Below, in pieces: positions 11,110 to 22,858 of a stretch of DNA of 64,000 nt; within the stretch, counting starts at the first letter, position 1; the number at the start of each line of letters is the position of its first letter. The position numbers and the translations under genes are program-made. The notes beneath the pieces are model-generated. The model did no database searches, was not told where the DNA came from, and worked only from the letters and a program-made list of their open reading frames with translations. Origin of the DNA: Coniella vitis (lineage: Eukaryota > Ascomycota > Sordariomycetes > Diaporthales > Schizoparmaceae); assembly GCA_011317545.1 (NCBI GenBank), contig WUJK01000004.1:2046001-2110000 (forward strand). The letters are read 5' to 3'.

Positions 11110-12782
11110 CTAGGTCAACTTGAAGCGTTTGATCTTGTCTCTGCTTCCTGGGGCTGTGTTTCTGGCCATGATGCCTCCTGAAGGAGAAATATGAGAGTTA
11201 CGGGGCTACTGTTATGAAGGGCCGAGATGAGACATGATTAAATGTTTTTGTTAGTGTTGGTTCTATGTATATAATTGTGGGAGAAAAATCAAGGGATGGC
11301 TGCGAGCCTTGTACGCGGGAAAACCGAGAGCAGAGTCATTGTGTTAGATGCAATAGGAAGCTTGTGGATGAATAAAATACATATATTTATATGTATATAT
11401 GTCAAGTCATTCGTGAGTGACCTTGACGCCGAAAACGAGCAGCCAACCTTACATAAAACGTCGAGCCTCGGTTAAGGAGCCCGGCTGCCTGCTTCCAGGC
11501 CTTGGCTCGTATCTCTTCTGGCAGCGAGCGGGCTGGGGCCGTCAGCAGGGCCTCCACTACCGATAAGTACTACGTACTATTAGATAGCTTGGATCCTTGT
11601 GGAGTGAGGTCATGCATTCTTCATTCTTGCAGTGTTGCATTGAAGCGAGGGCAGCGAGCGGCATGCGCGCCGTGCATACAACATGCTATGATGGGGTGTT
11701 TGGCGATGGCAGCTGTGAACATGCAAGAAGCACTTTGAACCCAGTTCCCTCTTTGATTCTCTCTCCTGATCTGTTTTCGCAATGCGGTACGGCGGACGAA
11801 TGATGGCTGGGCCGAGTTTGATGAAGCAAAGTATATTTGATCATGGCCATGGGGTGCGCCGCATAGTCTTGGCTGCCGCCAGCAGGGTCAGCAGCGGTTT
11901 AGTGGTGAGTACATTTTCTTTTCTGGTTATGTCGCTGATTACCCTCTTCATTTCTCTGCTTTCCCCCTCGCTTTCTTGCTCGTTGCAATTTGACCATCTT
12001 ATGCTGTGTATTATTATTATCATCTTCTTGCATACTATGAGTATTTGGAATTCGGCAGCTCTCACGACTTCATCACCGACCTACTTTTATATCACATAAT
12101 CATAATTTCCCATCTGGGAAACCTTGGTACCCAGTGTTTGAGATCGAGAATTGCTAAAGAGATTCTGGGACAGGGTCGTGCCCACCATCGACCTCCCATC
12201 TCGCAGGCAGCTGCACAAGCAGTGCCTTCGGGGCCGGCGTCGGGTTCAACGGGTGTCCCGATCCATCACCGCTTGGATCCGCTGTCACGAGCTTGTTGGT
12301 CAGCTGTTTCTGCTCCTCGTGCTGCTCCTTCTCTGCTGTTGTTGGCCTCGGAGCCGCAGCTTGGATGTGACTTTGATTCGCAATATCGCTCCTATCAGCT
12401 GCACCGTAACGGCGTAACAGTCGGCAGAACCAGCGGCAGCAACGTCTTTGCTGGGAGCCAGTGGCCGTCGAGGCCCTTTTCCACCATCGGTGCTTCTAGA
12501 TCTGGAAAGAAAGACGCACAAGGAAATAAAGCACGGGCCGGACCCTCTGTGAAATCATCCTCACCACCACCCTTGTCCTCCCCACCCTCCACTACCACCA
12601 CCAAACCCCGTCCATATAACTATACTCACCAACGTCGCCCTCTTCATCGACCAGGTCCCCTTGGAGCTGCCTTTTTGCTTTTTCCTGCTGTGACTATATC
12701 TGTTGGTATTGCCGGTGGCTGGATCCCGATTAGCAAGTCGTTTTCATCAACAAGCAAGGACGGAAAAGACAACAACAGCAGT
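11110..12782. other. Long leader/intergenic region before the DUF4336 gene
   Basis: From about 12010 the + strand is open in the same frame as the DUF4336 first exon for nearly 260 codons without an in-frame ATG. An ATG cluster (11782, 11800, 11803) in an open frame ends at a good donor (TTAGTG|GTGAGT, intron from 11905). Joining it to an acceptor at 12133-12134 (TACCCAG) would enter that open frame in phase. This could be an upstream exon encoding an N-terminal extension, or chance. Confidence 0.4.
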
Positions 12783-13818
12783 ATGTCGTCCAAGTTGATT
12801 CCCGCCAACCCGGCTGATGTCATGGTCATTCGTGATATCACGCCGAATGTGGTGACGCTGTCGGTGCCCTTTAAGCGTTTTGGCATGATTCCTATCGGTG
12901 GGAGGGGCACAATTGGTGAGTTGGTTCTCTATGTTCTGCTGTTCTGGTTACTATGTTTCCACTGCTGTGGCCCAGAATTCGTAGTGAATTTGGGCTGGCG
13001 ACCGTTGAGCGTCACCCATGTTGTGCGACCGCCACTCGATCTGGGTGGCTTTCCTGTGTTACTTGGGTTGCCGGCAGCAACGTAGAGAGAACTGTCCTTC
13101 CAAACTAACATGCTACCCAGTCAAACTCACCTCGGGCTCCCTCGCCGTCTTCTCTCCCGTCGCCCTGACGCCAGACGTACAAGCCAAGGTGGCCACGCTG
13201 GGCGGCAACGTCAAATACCTGATTGCGCCCGACATTGAGCACCACATTTTCCTCACCGAGTGGCACCAGGCCTGGCCGGAAGCCAAGCTGATCGGTCCCG
13301 AGGGTCTCCCGGAAAAGCGCGCCAAACAATCCGCCACCGACCCCAAAATCGGCGCCGACGAGCAATTCGCCGTCGTCTTCCACGCAAAGGACAAGCTCAG
13401 CACCACCATAGATGCGGAATTTGACGCCGATTTCGCGTACGAGTATGTCGACGCGCACGCCAACAAGGAGCTCGTGTTCTACTACAAGCCTGACAAGGTC
13501 TTGATTGAGGCGGATCTCATGTTCAACCTACCGGCCGACGAGCAGTACAGCAAGTGTCCTCCGAGCGAGAAGAAGGCCGGGTTCCCCGCGAGCTTGTTTG
13601 TGGGTATGCAGTCGACGCAAGGGGATGCCAAGGGGATGAAGAGGTTCTTGTGGTATGTGTTGAGCAAAGGGGATAGGCCAGGGTTTAACGCGAGTATTGC
13701 GCGGATCGATGCGTGGGATTTCGAGACGCTTGTGCCGTGCCATGGCGAAACGATTGTGGGAAATGCAAAGGAGACGTGGGCGAAGGTGTTTGATTGGCAT
13801 TTGCATGGCAAGAAATAG
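12783..13818 (+). CDS. DUF4336 (metallo-hydrolase-like fold) protein
   Basis: Exons 12783-12915 and 13121-13818 give 276 aa. The intron starts GTGAGT, has a CTAAC branch point and ends CCCAG; it splits a codon after its first base (G|TC). The protein starts MSSKLIPANPADVMVIRDIT and carries VVTLSVPF, then SLAVFSPVALTPDVQAKV, LIAPDIEHHIFLTEW, WPEAKLIGPEGL and a C-terminal DFETLVPCHGE. These resemble the DUF4336 family, a degenerate metallo-beta-lactamase-like fold in which the HxHxDH metal motif is replaced (here PDIEHHIFL). No activity is established, so none is assigned. The start used is the only ATG in the frame near the conserved region. The frame stays open far upstream (including GAAFLLFPAVTISVG and RPFSTIG, the latter resembling a mitochondrial processing site), so a longer, organelle-targeted form with another 5' exon is possible. 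Confidence 0.85.
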
Positions 13819-14311
13819 GAGAAAAGGCTCGTAAAACGGAGGATAATTTTTTTGAGATACCACTGTTGACTCTATTTGTTTGTTGTTTGTTATAATTGAA
13901 TTGCAACTGTTATTGGGAGTACATGTACTTGACTTGAATCTCACGATGTCTGTGTGGTGTTTCTTTGGAGTGGGTGCTTCGTAAACCCGCTACAGGCCCA
14001 GGAGGCCCTGCTTGTAGCTGGAAAGATTCCCTATACATCTGCTTTACAGCGGCGTGGGGGTGCTTCAGCCCTGTTCTGGCACCCCCCCCCCAGCACCCCT
14101 GAAACCCATACTTCTCCAGGGCCAACAATTTTTGGAGGGGGAGCTTTTAACCTCCACTGACTTTTCTGACTTCATCACTACGCCAGTCATTACCACTTTT
14201 GTCTTTGAGCTCTCTGTGAAGACAGGGGAAAAAAAGAACACGGACGCTCAAATGTGAACGCCCATCCTCTCCCACGCTCTCTTGAAGTACACAGCCGCGC
14301 GGGCGTTCTAC
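13819..14311. other. Intergenic region, DUF4336 3' end to GatA
   Basis: This contains a C-rich run (about 14083-14093) and a T-rich 3' region. No gene is seen. Confidence 0.6.
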
Positions 14312-16064
14312 ATGTCCCTCAATGGCAGGCTAACCAGCCTGCGCCCCGTCTTGTTCGCCCGCCATGCGAGCATCCATCATCTACGCTCTCGCCTGCTTGC
14401 GCAACGGCGCAACTTGAACGAGTTTATCCACCGAGGTCAGCAAGTGCGAACACAGAAAAAAAACGATCGGGCCAGCATTTTGGGCTCGGTGCCATTGCTA
14501 ACATGATGTAGCAGCTCCCATTTCTCTAGAGCAGTCCCTACCAGAACATGCCTTCCGCCTCGCCATCAAGGATAACATCGCAACCCTCCCCGCCGACGGC
14601 CCAACAACATGCGCCTCGCGCATCCTAACCGGCCACCGCTCCCCCTACGAAGCCACCGTCGTAACCCAGCTCAAACGCCGCGGCGCACTCGTGGTGGGCA
14701 AAACGAACCTCGATGAGTTTGGCATGGGCGGGCACAGCGTACACTCTGCATACGGGCCCGTTGTGCAGGAAATCACACGGAACGACGGACAAGCAGAACA
14801 AAATTCAACAGCACCACCACAAGTGCTCCGTCTCAGCGCAGGCGGCAGCTCCGGAGGGAGTGCGTTGGCGGTGGCTTCTGGCGCCGCCGATGTCGCCCTC
14901 GGCACCGACACCGGTGGTTCTGTAAGGCTGCCTGCGGCGTACTGCGGCGTTGTGGGGTTCAAGCCTAGTTATGGCATGCTTTCACGGTATGGCGTTGTGC
15001 CCTACGCGAACAGCCTCGATACAGTCGGTCTCTTTGCGCGAGATGTTACTGCGCTGAGAGAGTTGGTCGTGGGGGGAGGATCGCATGGTGTGGACGGGTT
15101 ATGGAAGGAGCATGATCCGCGCGATCCAACAAGTCTGTCCAGCGCTGCAAGGATTAGGTGCGCCACTGAGCGGAAATGCTACGGAACGCCGTCGTCAACG
15201 ATGACGACAAGGACGGATGCGAACCAAGCAGAGGAAGAAGCCAGGCGCGTGCTTCGCCCATTGACCTTTGGTATCCCGGCCGAGTACAACATTGCAGAAC
15301 TCGAGCCTTGCATCCGTCAAGCCTGGAACGACACGGCGACCTTTCTACGCGACGTGATCGGCGCTCGCGTCGTCCCCGTTTCGCTACCTTCCACCAAGCA
15401 AGCTCTTTCGGCATACTATATTATTGCTCCCGCCGAAGCCTCCTCGAACCTTGCCAAATACGACGGTGTGCGCTACGGTCCCAAACAAGCCGAAATTGAG
15501 TCGCAGGAAAATAACAACTCCCCCACCGAGGGCGTCCTCTACTCCACCGTCCGCGGCCAAAACTTTGGCCCAGAAGTCCAACGCCGCATCCTCCTCGGCT
15601 CCTACACGCTCTCCTCAGAAGCAATCGACAACTACTTCCTCCAAGCGCAGCGCGTGCGCGCCCTTGTCCGCCGCGACTTTGACCGTGTCCTGCGCCTATC
15701 CAACCCCCTTGTCGATCCCGACGCACAGCGGTTCGATCTCGCCGAGATGGACGAAAGTGTCGTGCTGGAGGATAAACTGGGCCCGCCGCAGGTGGATTTC
15801 CTGCTGTGTCCTACCGCGCCGACGCTGCCGCCGAAACTGGACGACGTGTTGGCGGGGGAGAAGAAGAGTCCCACCGAGGCGTACATGAATGACGTGTTTA
15901 CGGTCCCTGCAAGCTTGGCTGGACTGCCCGCTGTGAGTATTCCGCGGAAGGTTAAGGGTGAGCCCGAGTGGAGGGATGCGATGGGATTGCAGATCATTGG
16001 GCAGTATTGGGATGATGCGCGGCTGTTGGCCGTTGCAGAGGCGTTGACGGTGTTGAAGGGATGA
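14312..16064 (+). CDS. HER2: Mitochondrial glutamyl-tRNA(Gln) amidotransferase subunit A
   Basis: Exons 14312-14435 and 14512-16064 give 558 aa. The donor is the less common GTCAGC and the acceptor GTAG; the split codon (G|CA) restores FIHR-AAPISLEQSL. The N-terminus (MSLNGRLTSLRPVLFARHAS) is Arg-rich and lacks acidic residues, a good mitochondrial presequence. The amidase-signature catalytic triad is visible: Lys in FRLAIKDNI, the cis-Ser in LSAGGSSGGSALAVASG and the nucleophilic Ser in TDTGGSVRLPAAYCG. Family role: with subunits B and F/C it transamidates mischarged Glu-tRNA(Gln) in the mitochondrial matrix, using ammonia released from glutamine by this subunit. The C-terminal VPASLAGLPAVSIP and ending LQIIGQYWDDARLLAVAEAL are typical of GatA. 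It faces PRP38 tail to tail. The symbol follows the yeast name (HER2/QRS1; bacterial gatA). Confidence 0.93.
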
Positions 16065-17015
16065 TGGTATATCATAAGCTGGAAGAACCGAAAGTGGTCA
16101 TGAGTGGGTATCGTACATGATGTACAAAGCACATCAGCCCGTGCTACAACTATATGTCCAACCCAATAAACTAAGATCCAGATGGCTCTGCTTCTGTGGC
16201 GGAGTGCAACACCTCCTTATCAACTCTATCAAACGTCTTGTCTGATGATTCAAGATCTACCCTTCTGTCCATGGATTATTTCCAAGCCCATCAACGCGAC
16301 GAGTCTCTGGTTTTTGGCCCTCTAGGTGCCGTCGTCCATGGGCAAAGCCGCTGAACCTTTTTTGTCTTTACTTTCAAGACGATCTGTGACTGCTACATCA
16401 AAGGCGATAGAAGTATACCTGTGTTCCCCGGTCAGTGGCGCAGTCTCGCATTCGACCCGGGTCCGCTCTCTTCGACTCTCTTATACCACCAGAAGAATGA
16501 CGAGGAGCAATTTCCCCAACATCTTGACGTCAGCCATGGCTTCAGACTTAGTTCTGCTCCCAAGGCTTCAGTGTAGCGAGTCCCCCGGCTGTGGCCATGC
16601 TAGGATGCTCTCCGGGCGCAGCCACGTGCTTCGTCGTTGAGCGAGCGCGCAAGTGAAGTAGCGGAGTCCTTTCGTCCTAGTATTCACATGGCTGTTTGCT
16701 TCGCGGCAACGCTACCGCCAACGGTGAAGGACTGAGCCTTACCGGTGCTGGAGGCTTCACTTTTATCTGACTGTGACCCGACGCTGCTTGACTGCTGCAA
16801 GATTGTGAGAAAAGCTCAACGACCCGCAGTCGTAATCTAAGTGCTTTGCCGGGGTAGTAGAAGGAAGCCTGGAGCTCCTTACAACGAATCCCTGATGCCC
16901 ACATGGCACTCGTAATCCAGAGGACAAGATCCGTTTGCTCAAGAACCATGAGCTTTGAATGTGCGTGGCCGGTCTTTTTCCCCCCGAACTCTCGACCCCC
17001 ACGTCTTTCATGCCC
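16065..17015. other. Convergent intergenic region GatA/PRP38
   Basis: About 950 bp between two gene ends. Short ORFs on both strands show no recognisable motif. No RNA gene or repeat was seen. Confidence 0.6.
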
Positions 17016-17786
17016 TTAGTCGCTGCGCTCTCGGCTTTCGGGTGTTTCTTCGCGGTCAACTTCCATCCGGTCGTCTCGTACAGATCTCACAGAAGGGCTC
17101 CTGCTTCCACGAGCATCCTCTTGCTCATTTCCATGGCCATTCTCCTTCGTTTCTTCCTCATCTTCCTCGAGCAAGTCCTCAATGTCGCCCAGCGGGCTCA
17201 CCCTTGGCTCCAACTCATCCAGATCCTCCAGCAGATCCCGACTCGGCATCTTCCACAAGCTTGTACCGCAGACACGGTCTTTGATGAGCAAATCGTCCAC
17301 AAACTCATCCATATAGGTCAGCGTTGTGCCCGCCCTGCCCTTGCGCCTCAGTTTCCGCCGGTCCTCGAGGTACGGCTCCAGCAGGGTGTACACGTCCTTG
17401 GCCTTTCGCGTCAGGCGGATATAGAACACGGCGAGTGCGCGCAGGTACTTGAACTTGTCGCCGCCAAAGCGCAGGTACTCGCGGAGGACATCGTCGCGCG
17501 GCGCGAGCTGGAGCAGCTTGAAGGCGATGCAGAGGAACGGGGTGGGCTTTTGCGTCGAGCCGTAGGTGCCGCCGATGAAGTGGACGTGGTCGACGACGCG
17601 GTTGACAATGTCGGCTTCGTTGACGGCGAAGCACTGTTCTTTGAAAAAGTACGAGTCGACGATGCGCTCGCGCACGGCCTTTTCCATGATGGTCGCCGGG
17701 TTGAGCCCGTTGGGTGTCAGGGAGATGTTGCTGCCGCGCTCGTCGAGGAAGCGCCGCTCATCGGCGCGGTGGGTTCGCTCCGTCAT
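17016..17786 (-). CDS. PRP38: Pre-mRNA-splicing factor PRP38
   Basis: A single exon of 256 aa. The start is the ATG at 17786 giving MTERTHRADERRFLDERG, which matches the usual fungal N-terminus; the frame extends about 50 codons upstream but has no ATG there. The conserved PRP38 domain fills residues 15 to about 185: LNPATIMEKAVRERIVDSYFF, IVNRVVDHVHFIGGTYG, QKPTPFLCIAFKLLQL, YLRFGGDKFKYLRALAVFYIRLT and VYTLLEPYLEDRRKLR. An acidic and then Arg/Ser-bearing tail follows (LLEEDEEETKENG, RSPSVRSVRDD). Family role: a U4/U6.U5 tri-snRNP component needed for spliceosome B-complex activation in the nucleus. The promoter region lies between this gene and the divergent membrane-protein gene at 18674. 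A longer open frame on the opposite strand is a shadow of this gene. Confidence 0.95.
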   Translation of the reverse strand: MTERTHRADERRFLDERGSNISLTPNGLNPATIMEKAVRERIVDSYFFKEQCFAVNEADIVNRVVDHVHFIGGTYGSTQKPTPFLCIAFKLLQLAPRDDVLREYLRFGGDKFKYLRALAVFYIRLTRKAKDVYTLLEPYLEDRRKLRRKGRAGTTLTYMDEFVDDLLIKDRVCGTSLWKMPSRDLLEDLDELEPRVSPLGDIEDLLEEDEEETKENGHGNEQEDARGSRSPSVRSVRDDRMEVDREETPESRERSD

Positions 17787-18673
17787 GGTGTGGGCGAGGA
17801 AGGGGGTTGTGTATCGCGTAGGGTTCTGGGATTCTTTGATTTTCTGGCTTTTGGGGGGGAGGTTGCGGTTTTGAATGAGGGCGAGAGGGTGGTCGTTGTG
17901 CGCAGCGAGACCAAGTGCGATTTTGTATGACAAGAAAAGGACGCGAATACTGGCGTCGCAGGAGCTGGCAGACTGTGGGTACCGTCAACGGAGGGAATGC
18001 AGTTCTGCAAGGGCTCCCGGCTGAGAGCGCGTTTGTAACCAATTTTTTGCTTTCCCCAGAAAAAAGGGTTCGTCTGGATGGCGATGCATGATGCAGGATG
18101 CGGGATGCGGGATGCGGCAAGCTGCAGGCTGTCGAGTGAGAGCGACTCCACCAGTGGAAAGTACTTGTCAAACATGTAATCAAGCCCTGCTGTCGCGCGC
18201 CGCAAAGTACTTTGATATCGAGTATCCCAACCACACAAGGCACAGCGAGCTAGTACTATGTAGCGTGTCATCAGCACCTATCGATAAGCTCACAGGCCGC
18301 CAGCCCCTCTTCTGTTGCCCAGTCGATATGTTTTGCTGGTGGCCCAATCGGGCAAGTGACGCAACAGGAAGCGCCCACCCAGCCACCAAACGTTGCCCCC
18401 CCCCTGCCCGCCCGCTCCGTCAGATGTTAATCTTGACGGCACGCCATATCTGCGAAATTTGGGCTTTTTGTACCACAGGCAAGACAAGACAATTCATTCA
18501 ATCAATCAAATCCATACATGCGCCTGCTTTCGATTTCTTCAACAGCAAGTGCCTAGTCCAGTTAACCTCAAGCACCGACTTTTTTGTTCTCATCCTTTCC
18601 GTGTCGTTGTCTCTCAAAAGAGTGCATGTACTGGCATGCACAAACATACAACAAGAGACAAGAAACCACCAAA
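17787..18673. other. Divergent promoter region PRP38 / membrane protein
   Basis: About 890 bp shared upstream region. It includes a TACTATGTA motif at 18254-18262, several AAAGTACTT-like sites and the degenerate repeat GATGCGGGATGCGGGATGCGG near 18097-18117. No gene is seen. Confidence 0.6.
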
Positions 18674-19550
18674 ATGTTGCTCACATCAGGCCAAGTATCC
18701 ATGGCAATATCCTCAGCCATCGGTAAGTCCCCAATCAAAATAGAACAGTCTGCTACTCTCTATAAAACAGTATCAAGAATGCACAAAATACTTACTGGCT
18801 CCCATTGGTTGAAATCATTTAGTCGTCGCATTCACAGCCGCCCTCTTCTTCAGCGGCTACGCAATCCAACAGCGCACAGTACGCCATCTCCGCGCAGCCA
18901 TCAGACCAGAGACGGGGCCCCACATCTTCCTCCCCGACCGCTTCCGCGATGATACGACGGAGCTCGAGGACGGCACAATTGTCATGTTGGACGAGTACGA
19001 TCGGCCCGTGCGTATGAAGGGCGGACGCGTCAGCGTAGGCAAGGCACCCCCAGCAGCTCCCAGTCCACAACAGGGAGAAGGAGGGGAACAACAGGAAGGA
19101 GAGAGACAATACACCGATGAAGTGCCGGAAATCACCTTTCAGGAATCAATGCCAGAGATGGTGGGCGAGGAGCAACAACAGATTGTACTGGAGGATGCTG
19201 ATGTCCGCACTTTGGAGCTGAAGAGGAGCGAGATTGGCGACGCCGAAGAACAGCCAATACCCATTCCTGGAGAAGAGGGAGGAGAAGTAAGAGATCTTGA
19301 AAAGCCTCGAGAACAAGCACAGCCACCACCACCAACACAACAACAACAACAACAACAACCACGACCACACGTGGCTCCATGGGAAGTCAGACGAGAGGAC
19401 ATGCCACAAGAAAAGGCTGCGCAAAGCCTGGAACAAGAAGAAGGCGAGAAGCCTATTAGCAGAGCAGAGCGCAGGCGGCTGATCAAGGAGGAGATCCACA
19501 GGTTATCGCAGGGCGACGAACCTCTTTACTACCAACGAAGATTATGGTGA
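18674..19550 (+). CDS. Single-pass membrane protein of unknown function
   Basis: Exons 18674-18722 and 18823-19550 (GTAAGT donor, TTTAG acceptor, codon split G|TC) give 258 aa. The N-terminus MLLTSGQVSMAISSAIVV continues into a hydrophobic helix to about residue 30 (AFTAALFFSGYAI), an N-terminal signal-anchor. This is followed by QQRTVRHLRAAIRP and PHIFLPDRFRDD. The middle is acidic with a Pro/Gln tract (seven Gln from CAA repeats around residues 187-194). The C-terminus is basic and helical (SRAERRRLIKEEIHRLSQGDEPLYYQRRLW). The splice joins two halves of one transmembrane segment, which supports the model. I do not recognise a characterised family. An N-anchored protein of mitochondria or ER is a reasonable guess from the short N-terminus and basic flank. 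Confidence 0.8.
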
Positions 19551-20583
19551 TGCGGCATCCAACCTGGCGGGGCACTGAGGGTGATTCTTGCGTCGCATAG
19601 CATCGGGTTTGCTGTCCATGCACACAGAGGCGCACTGAAACCCTTTGCCCATTTGTTCCGGACAAGCTCGTGCTCAAAACCCTTCCAAAAATGGATATAG
19701 CATGATATGAATAATGAAGTTATGATGGTCATGACCGGCTTTTGCATTTGATTGTTGCCACAGTCTGTCTTAAGTATGTAAGCCTGTCTCTGGCCGTCTC
19801 CATTTGTGCCCCATCTCCCACCAAAGATTATCCCACGGTGTACTGATTAGCTTCATCCCGTGCCCGGCACAGAGGTCCTCGGGGTTTGCTTGATAGCGCC
19901 AGTCCGAGCACTTGAGCATCTAGATATGCTTTTTCTGAGACAAATGTCCATACCATTCCCTAGTCAATCAGAAACAAAACTCCCTAAAAACGCCTTGTCC
20001 CGATGATTCCGGACATAATATGGCATCTTCCGACTGGCCATGTTTTGGCTTGCCTTCCCAGTTGAAGGACCCAGAGAAAAAGGAAGTGTCATTGTGTTTC
20101 CGTTCCGCCCTGTTCCATTTCGTGCAGCCTTGGTTTATGCCCACCACCCCAAATTAATCCGCCGTGATCTCGAGCCAAAGCCCTGCCTCTCGAGTAATCT
20201 TCCCTTTTAGCCGATGATGATAGAAAAAACGTCCAATGACTTGTATAAAAAACCGAAACAAAGCCCCTTATTACGCCATGGCAGAGAGCCGAATGCATGC
20301 TATGATGAAAGACGTGGGTGGATGAGTAATATGGTCGGCGACGCTGTGTAGCAAGATCATCATGCATGCGTGCTGTTGTGGTATTAATGCGGTTTGGTGT
20401 TCTTTGTTGTCCTTGCTGGTTGTTGCTGCCGCCGTTGATTTCGTAACAGAAATTGCGAACCAATGAAGTGGGGAGAAAAGTGTAAGTGTGTGTGTGTGTG
20501 AGAGAGAGAGCGAGAGAGAGAGCGAGAGAGAGAAGCGCTGTTGCTGTCTCTTGTCTTCCTTTCACACCGAATGACCAAGACAC
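19551..20583. other. Convergent intergenic region with GT/GA microsatellite
   Basis: About 1 kb between two gene ends. A compound (GT)n(GA)n tract lies at 20486-20533. The ORFs overlapping it are low-complexity shadows. Confidence 0.65.
20486..20533. repeat. Compound (GT)n(GA)n microsatellite
   Basis: A run of GT dinucleotides passes directly into AGAGAG units with two C interruptions. Confidence 0.95.
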
Positions 20584-20931
20584 TCAGTTGTTGTACCGAG
20601 CATCAACCTGGATAGTTCTGGCTGATGGGTCGTACGTGCGGTGGTGATGTCTCCGCGGAGCCTCGACGGCAGCGCTCTTGGGCCGTGTGCAATCTTCGGG
20701 CAGCAGCCCGTCACTTAGCGAGGCACCGCTCTTGAGCGCAAGGCACAGCTTGCAGCGGTCGCCGAAGCGGTTGACAACATTGTGGCAGTTGATGGAGCCC
20801 TGAACGGATTGGGGGGGGTGGACAGGTTAGAAAACGCGCACGTACATACAAATGCTGGACAGGCAACAGTTTGCAACATTTTGTTTGTGGTGGTGAGAAC
20901 TTACATAGTAGTTTGCGCAATACGAAGACAT
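20584..20931 (-). CDS. Small spliced cysteine-containing protein (80 aa)
   Basis: Exons 20931-20905 and 20799-20584 are joined by an intron with a GTAAGT donor and a TTCAG acceptor, phase 0. The first exon is only nine codons (MSSYCANYY) and exon 2 starts GSINCHNVVNRFGDRCKLC, so neither piece stands out unspliced. Five of the six cysteines lie in the first 35 residues, with a CKLC knuckle that could bind metal or form a disulfide. The tail is basic and His-rich (RRHHHRTYDPSARTIQV). There is no obvious signal peptide, so it is probably intracellular. Support comes from clean splice signals, codon-like third-position GC preference and a coherent protein. I do not recognise the family. It lies at the edge of the gene-poor block and converges with the membrane-protein gene. 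Confidence 0.6.
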
Positions 20932-22822
20932 TGTGCTTGACTTTGGGAGGATTTGTGGTGAAAGGTTGTGGTGTTTTTGTATGCTTTGGTGTTTTCCAAG
21001 GTAGGACTTGATATCGTCTCTTTCCGCCTCTCTTTTCGCTCTTTCTCTTTCTCTCTTGTCTATTGTCGGGAGAAGATAGAACAGACAAATGCCAAAGTAT
21101 AGAAGTGAGCGCAAAAGAAAGAAAAAAAATAAATTTCTCGTCGCCTCTGGAGAATTTGCGAAGCGGGTCGGCCGTTCCGTGGGTCAAGAATGTTGGGTGT
21201 GGGACAGATTGTACAGGAGAGGCCCTTGTAGTGAAGAGGAAAGGAGCTGGATTCGGGGGCGGGTAAAGAGGTTCAAGGTCTCAATCGAGCGTTTATTGTG
21301 CTTGCCTCGGCAGCTGTGGATGGGTGGATGGGGAGGAAAGAGCAGAAGGAGGGAAAAGATCGCCGTGGATGCTTTCCTTTATACACATCTACCGGCCATG
21401 TCTTTTTTTACCAAGAGGCTGGTGGGGTGGCCCTGGGCAGGCCTATCAACTGGGATGAGCACGCAGAAACACGAAAAGGAACGAGAAGAATGGCAATCAT
21501 AGTAAATAAAACAATATGAAAAAAAAAACGACCGTCAGGCCCAAAGGAGCAACCAGACCAAGCACGCCAGCCAATACAACAACACCACCACCACCAGACA
21601 CGACCCCCAGGCCGGAAGCATAGACAGGGTAGGCCAGCTCTTGCAACAGCCAGGCGCGGCCATTCAACGCTTGGAGGAAGCCAAGAGCCTGTTGGCTATG
21701 TGGCACTCGCACTTGAGCAGAGTAGTAGTACAAGGACTATGAGAAAAACCACCCGCTCCAGCCGGGGCCAGCCTAGTAAACCATAAGGGCTTCAAGGCAG
21801 GGAGTCCTGGATCAAGCCCACGGACCCTGCTGTGCTTGTTCGCCCTTGGCTTGCGCTGCCCTCTCTCCTCTCTCCCCTGGCGCTTCGTACAATCCGAACT
21901 TGTTGAGCTCGGCCGTTGTTCATGCCTCTTGCTCCTGTGTTGTTTTTGATACAACGAGCCCGCGCCCAAGGGGAAGAAGGGCAATCTGGACCCGAGTCTA
22001 GAACGTCCCAAAAGATACAGGCACCAGGGCGCGTGCTCCCTCGCTGGCGGCAGACAAGACAAGAGGGAAAAGAGAGTTTTCGCTATTTCCGGGCAGTGAA
22101 CAGTAAGTACTAAGTCCAGATGTACATTGCCAGCTGTTGGTTGGATGTATGTATGTCTTATGTAAGCATCGCTCTATATTTACGCAGTACTTTGGTACAC
22201 TACTATGATGGTGCTGCTGAGGCTGACTGGCCCGCTGGCCCGCTGGCCCTGGTGTCTGCAAGGCGAGCACCCCCAGGGCGTACGTGGACCAAGGCCTCGT
22301 CGCTGCAACTGATGTCATGTCCTCCAGAGGTTGCAGCCCTCAACAACTCGGATCGCCTTTGAACAAGTCGCTGTCGTGCTGTGCTGTGCCATGCCATGCC
22401 ATGCCATGGACGCGCAATGCTGCTTGACGTACGTGCCGTAGTTGTAAGAAGGAAAGAGTGGTGTATCTAGGCGAGATCCTCAGCATTCCCTAGTTAGTAC
22501 AAGCCCTTCTTTGCTTTCCGCCTTGGACTCGGCTCCAACACGCAGGTCAAACGTACTGAGAACCAACCCTCAGCCCAACGAGCAGCTTTGCGTCACTGCT
22601 AGTCGACGACGCTACAGCGCACAATAATAGTAGAGGTGCAGGATTATCCGATTGGCTCCGTCGTCTGGTGCAAAGGGGCTCGTCTGACTCTCTCTCTGTG
22701 TGTGAGTCTCTCTCTCAGCACGGTGCTGTTCACAACTGCGGCCCGCCCTTCAACCCGGAGACGGGAACAGGATGGTTTAGTCTGGCTATTCTTGAAGACG
22801 ACGGAAATCTGAGACATGTTGC

Positions 22823-22825
<3 letters not shown>

Positions 22826-22856
<31 letters not shown>
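22826..22856. repeat. (TC)n microsatellite
   Basis: Uninterrupted TC dinucleotide run of 31 bases. Confidence 0.95.

Positions 22857-22858
<2 letters not shown>

Noticed and set aside
15424..16132. ORFs of 150-170 codons on both strands over the GatA 3' half
   Set aside because: Arg/Ser/Pro-rich frame shadows of the amidase gene.
16959..17930. 323-codon ORF on the + strand
   Set aside because: It is antisense to PRP38, whose protein is clearly conserved. The opposite frame is open because of codon bias in the real gene.
17786..17933. Longer N-terminus for PRP38 beginning at 17933
   Set aside because: The upstream initiator is TTG, not ATG, and the added residues do not match the family N-terminus.
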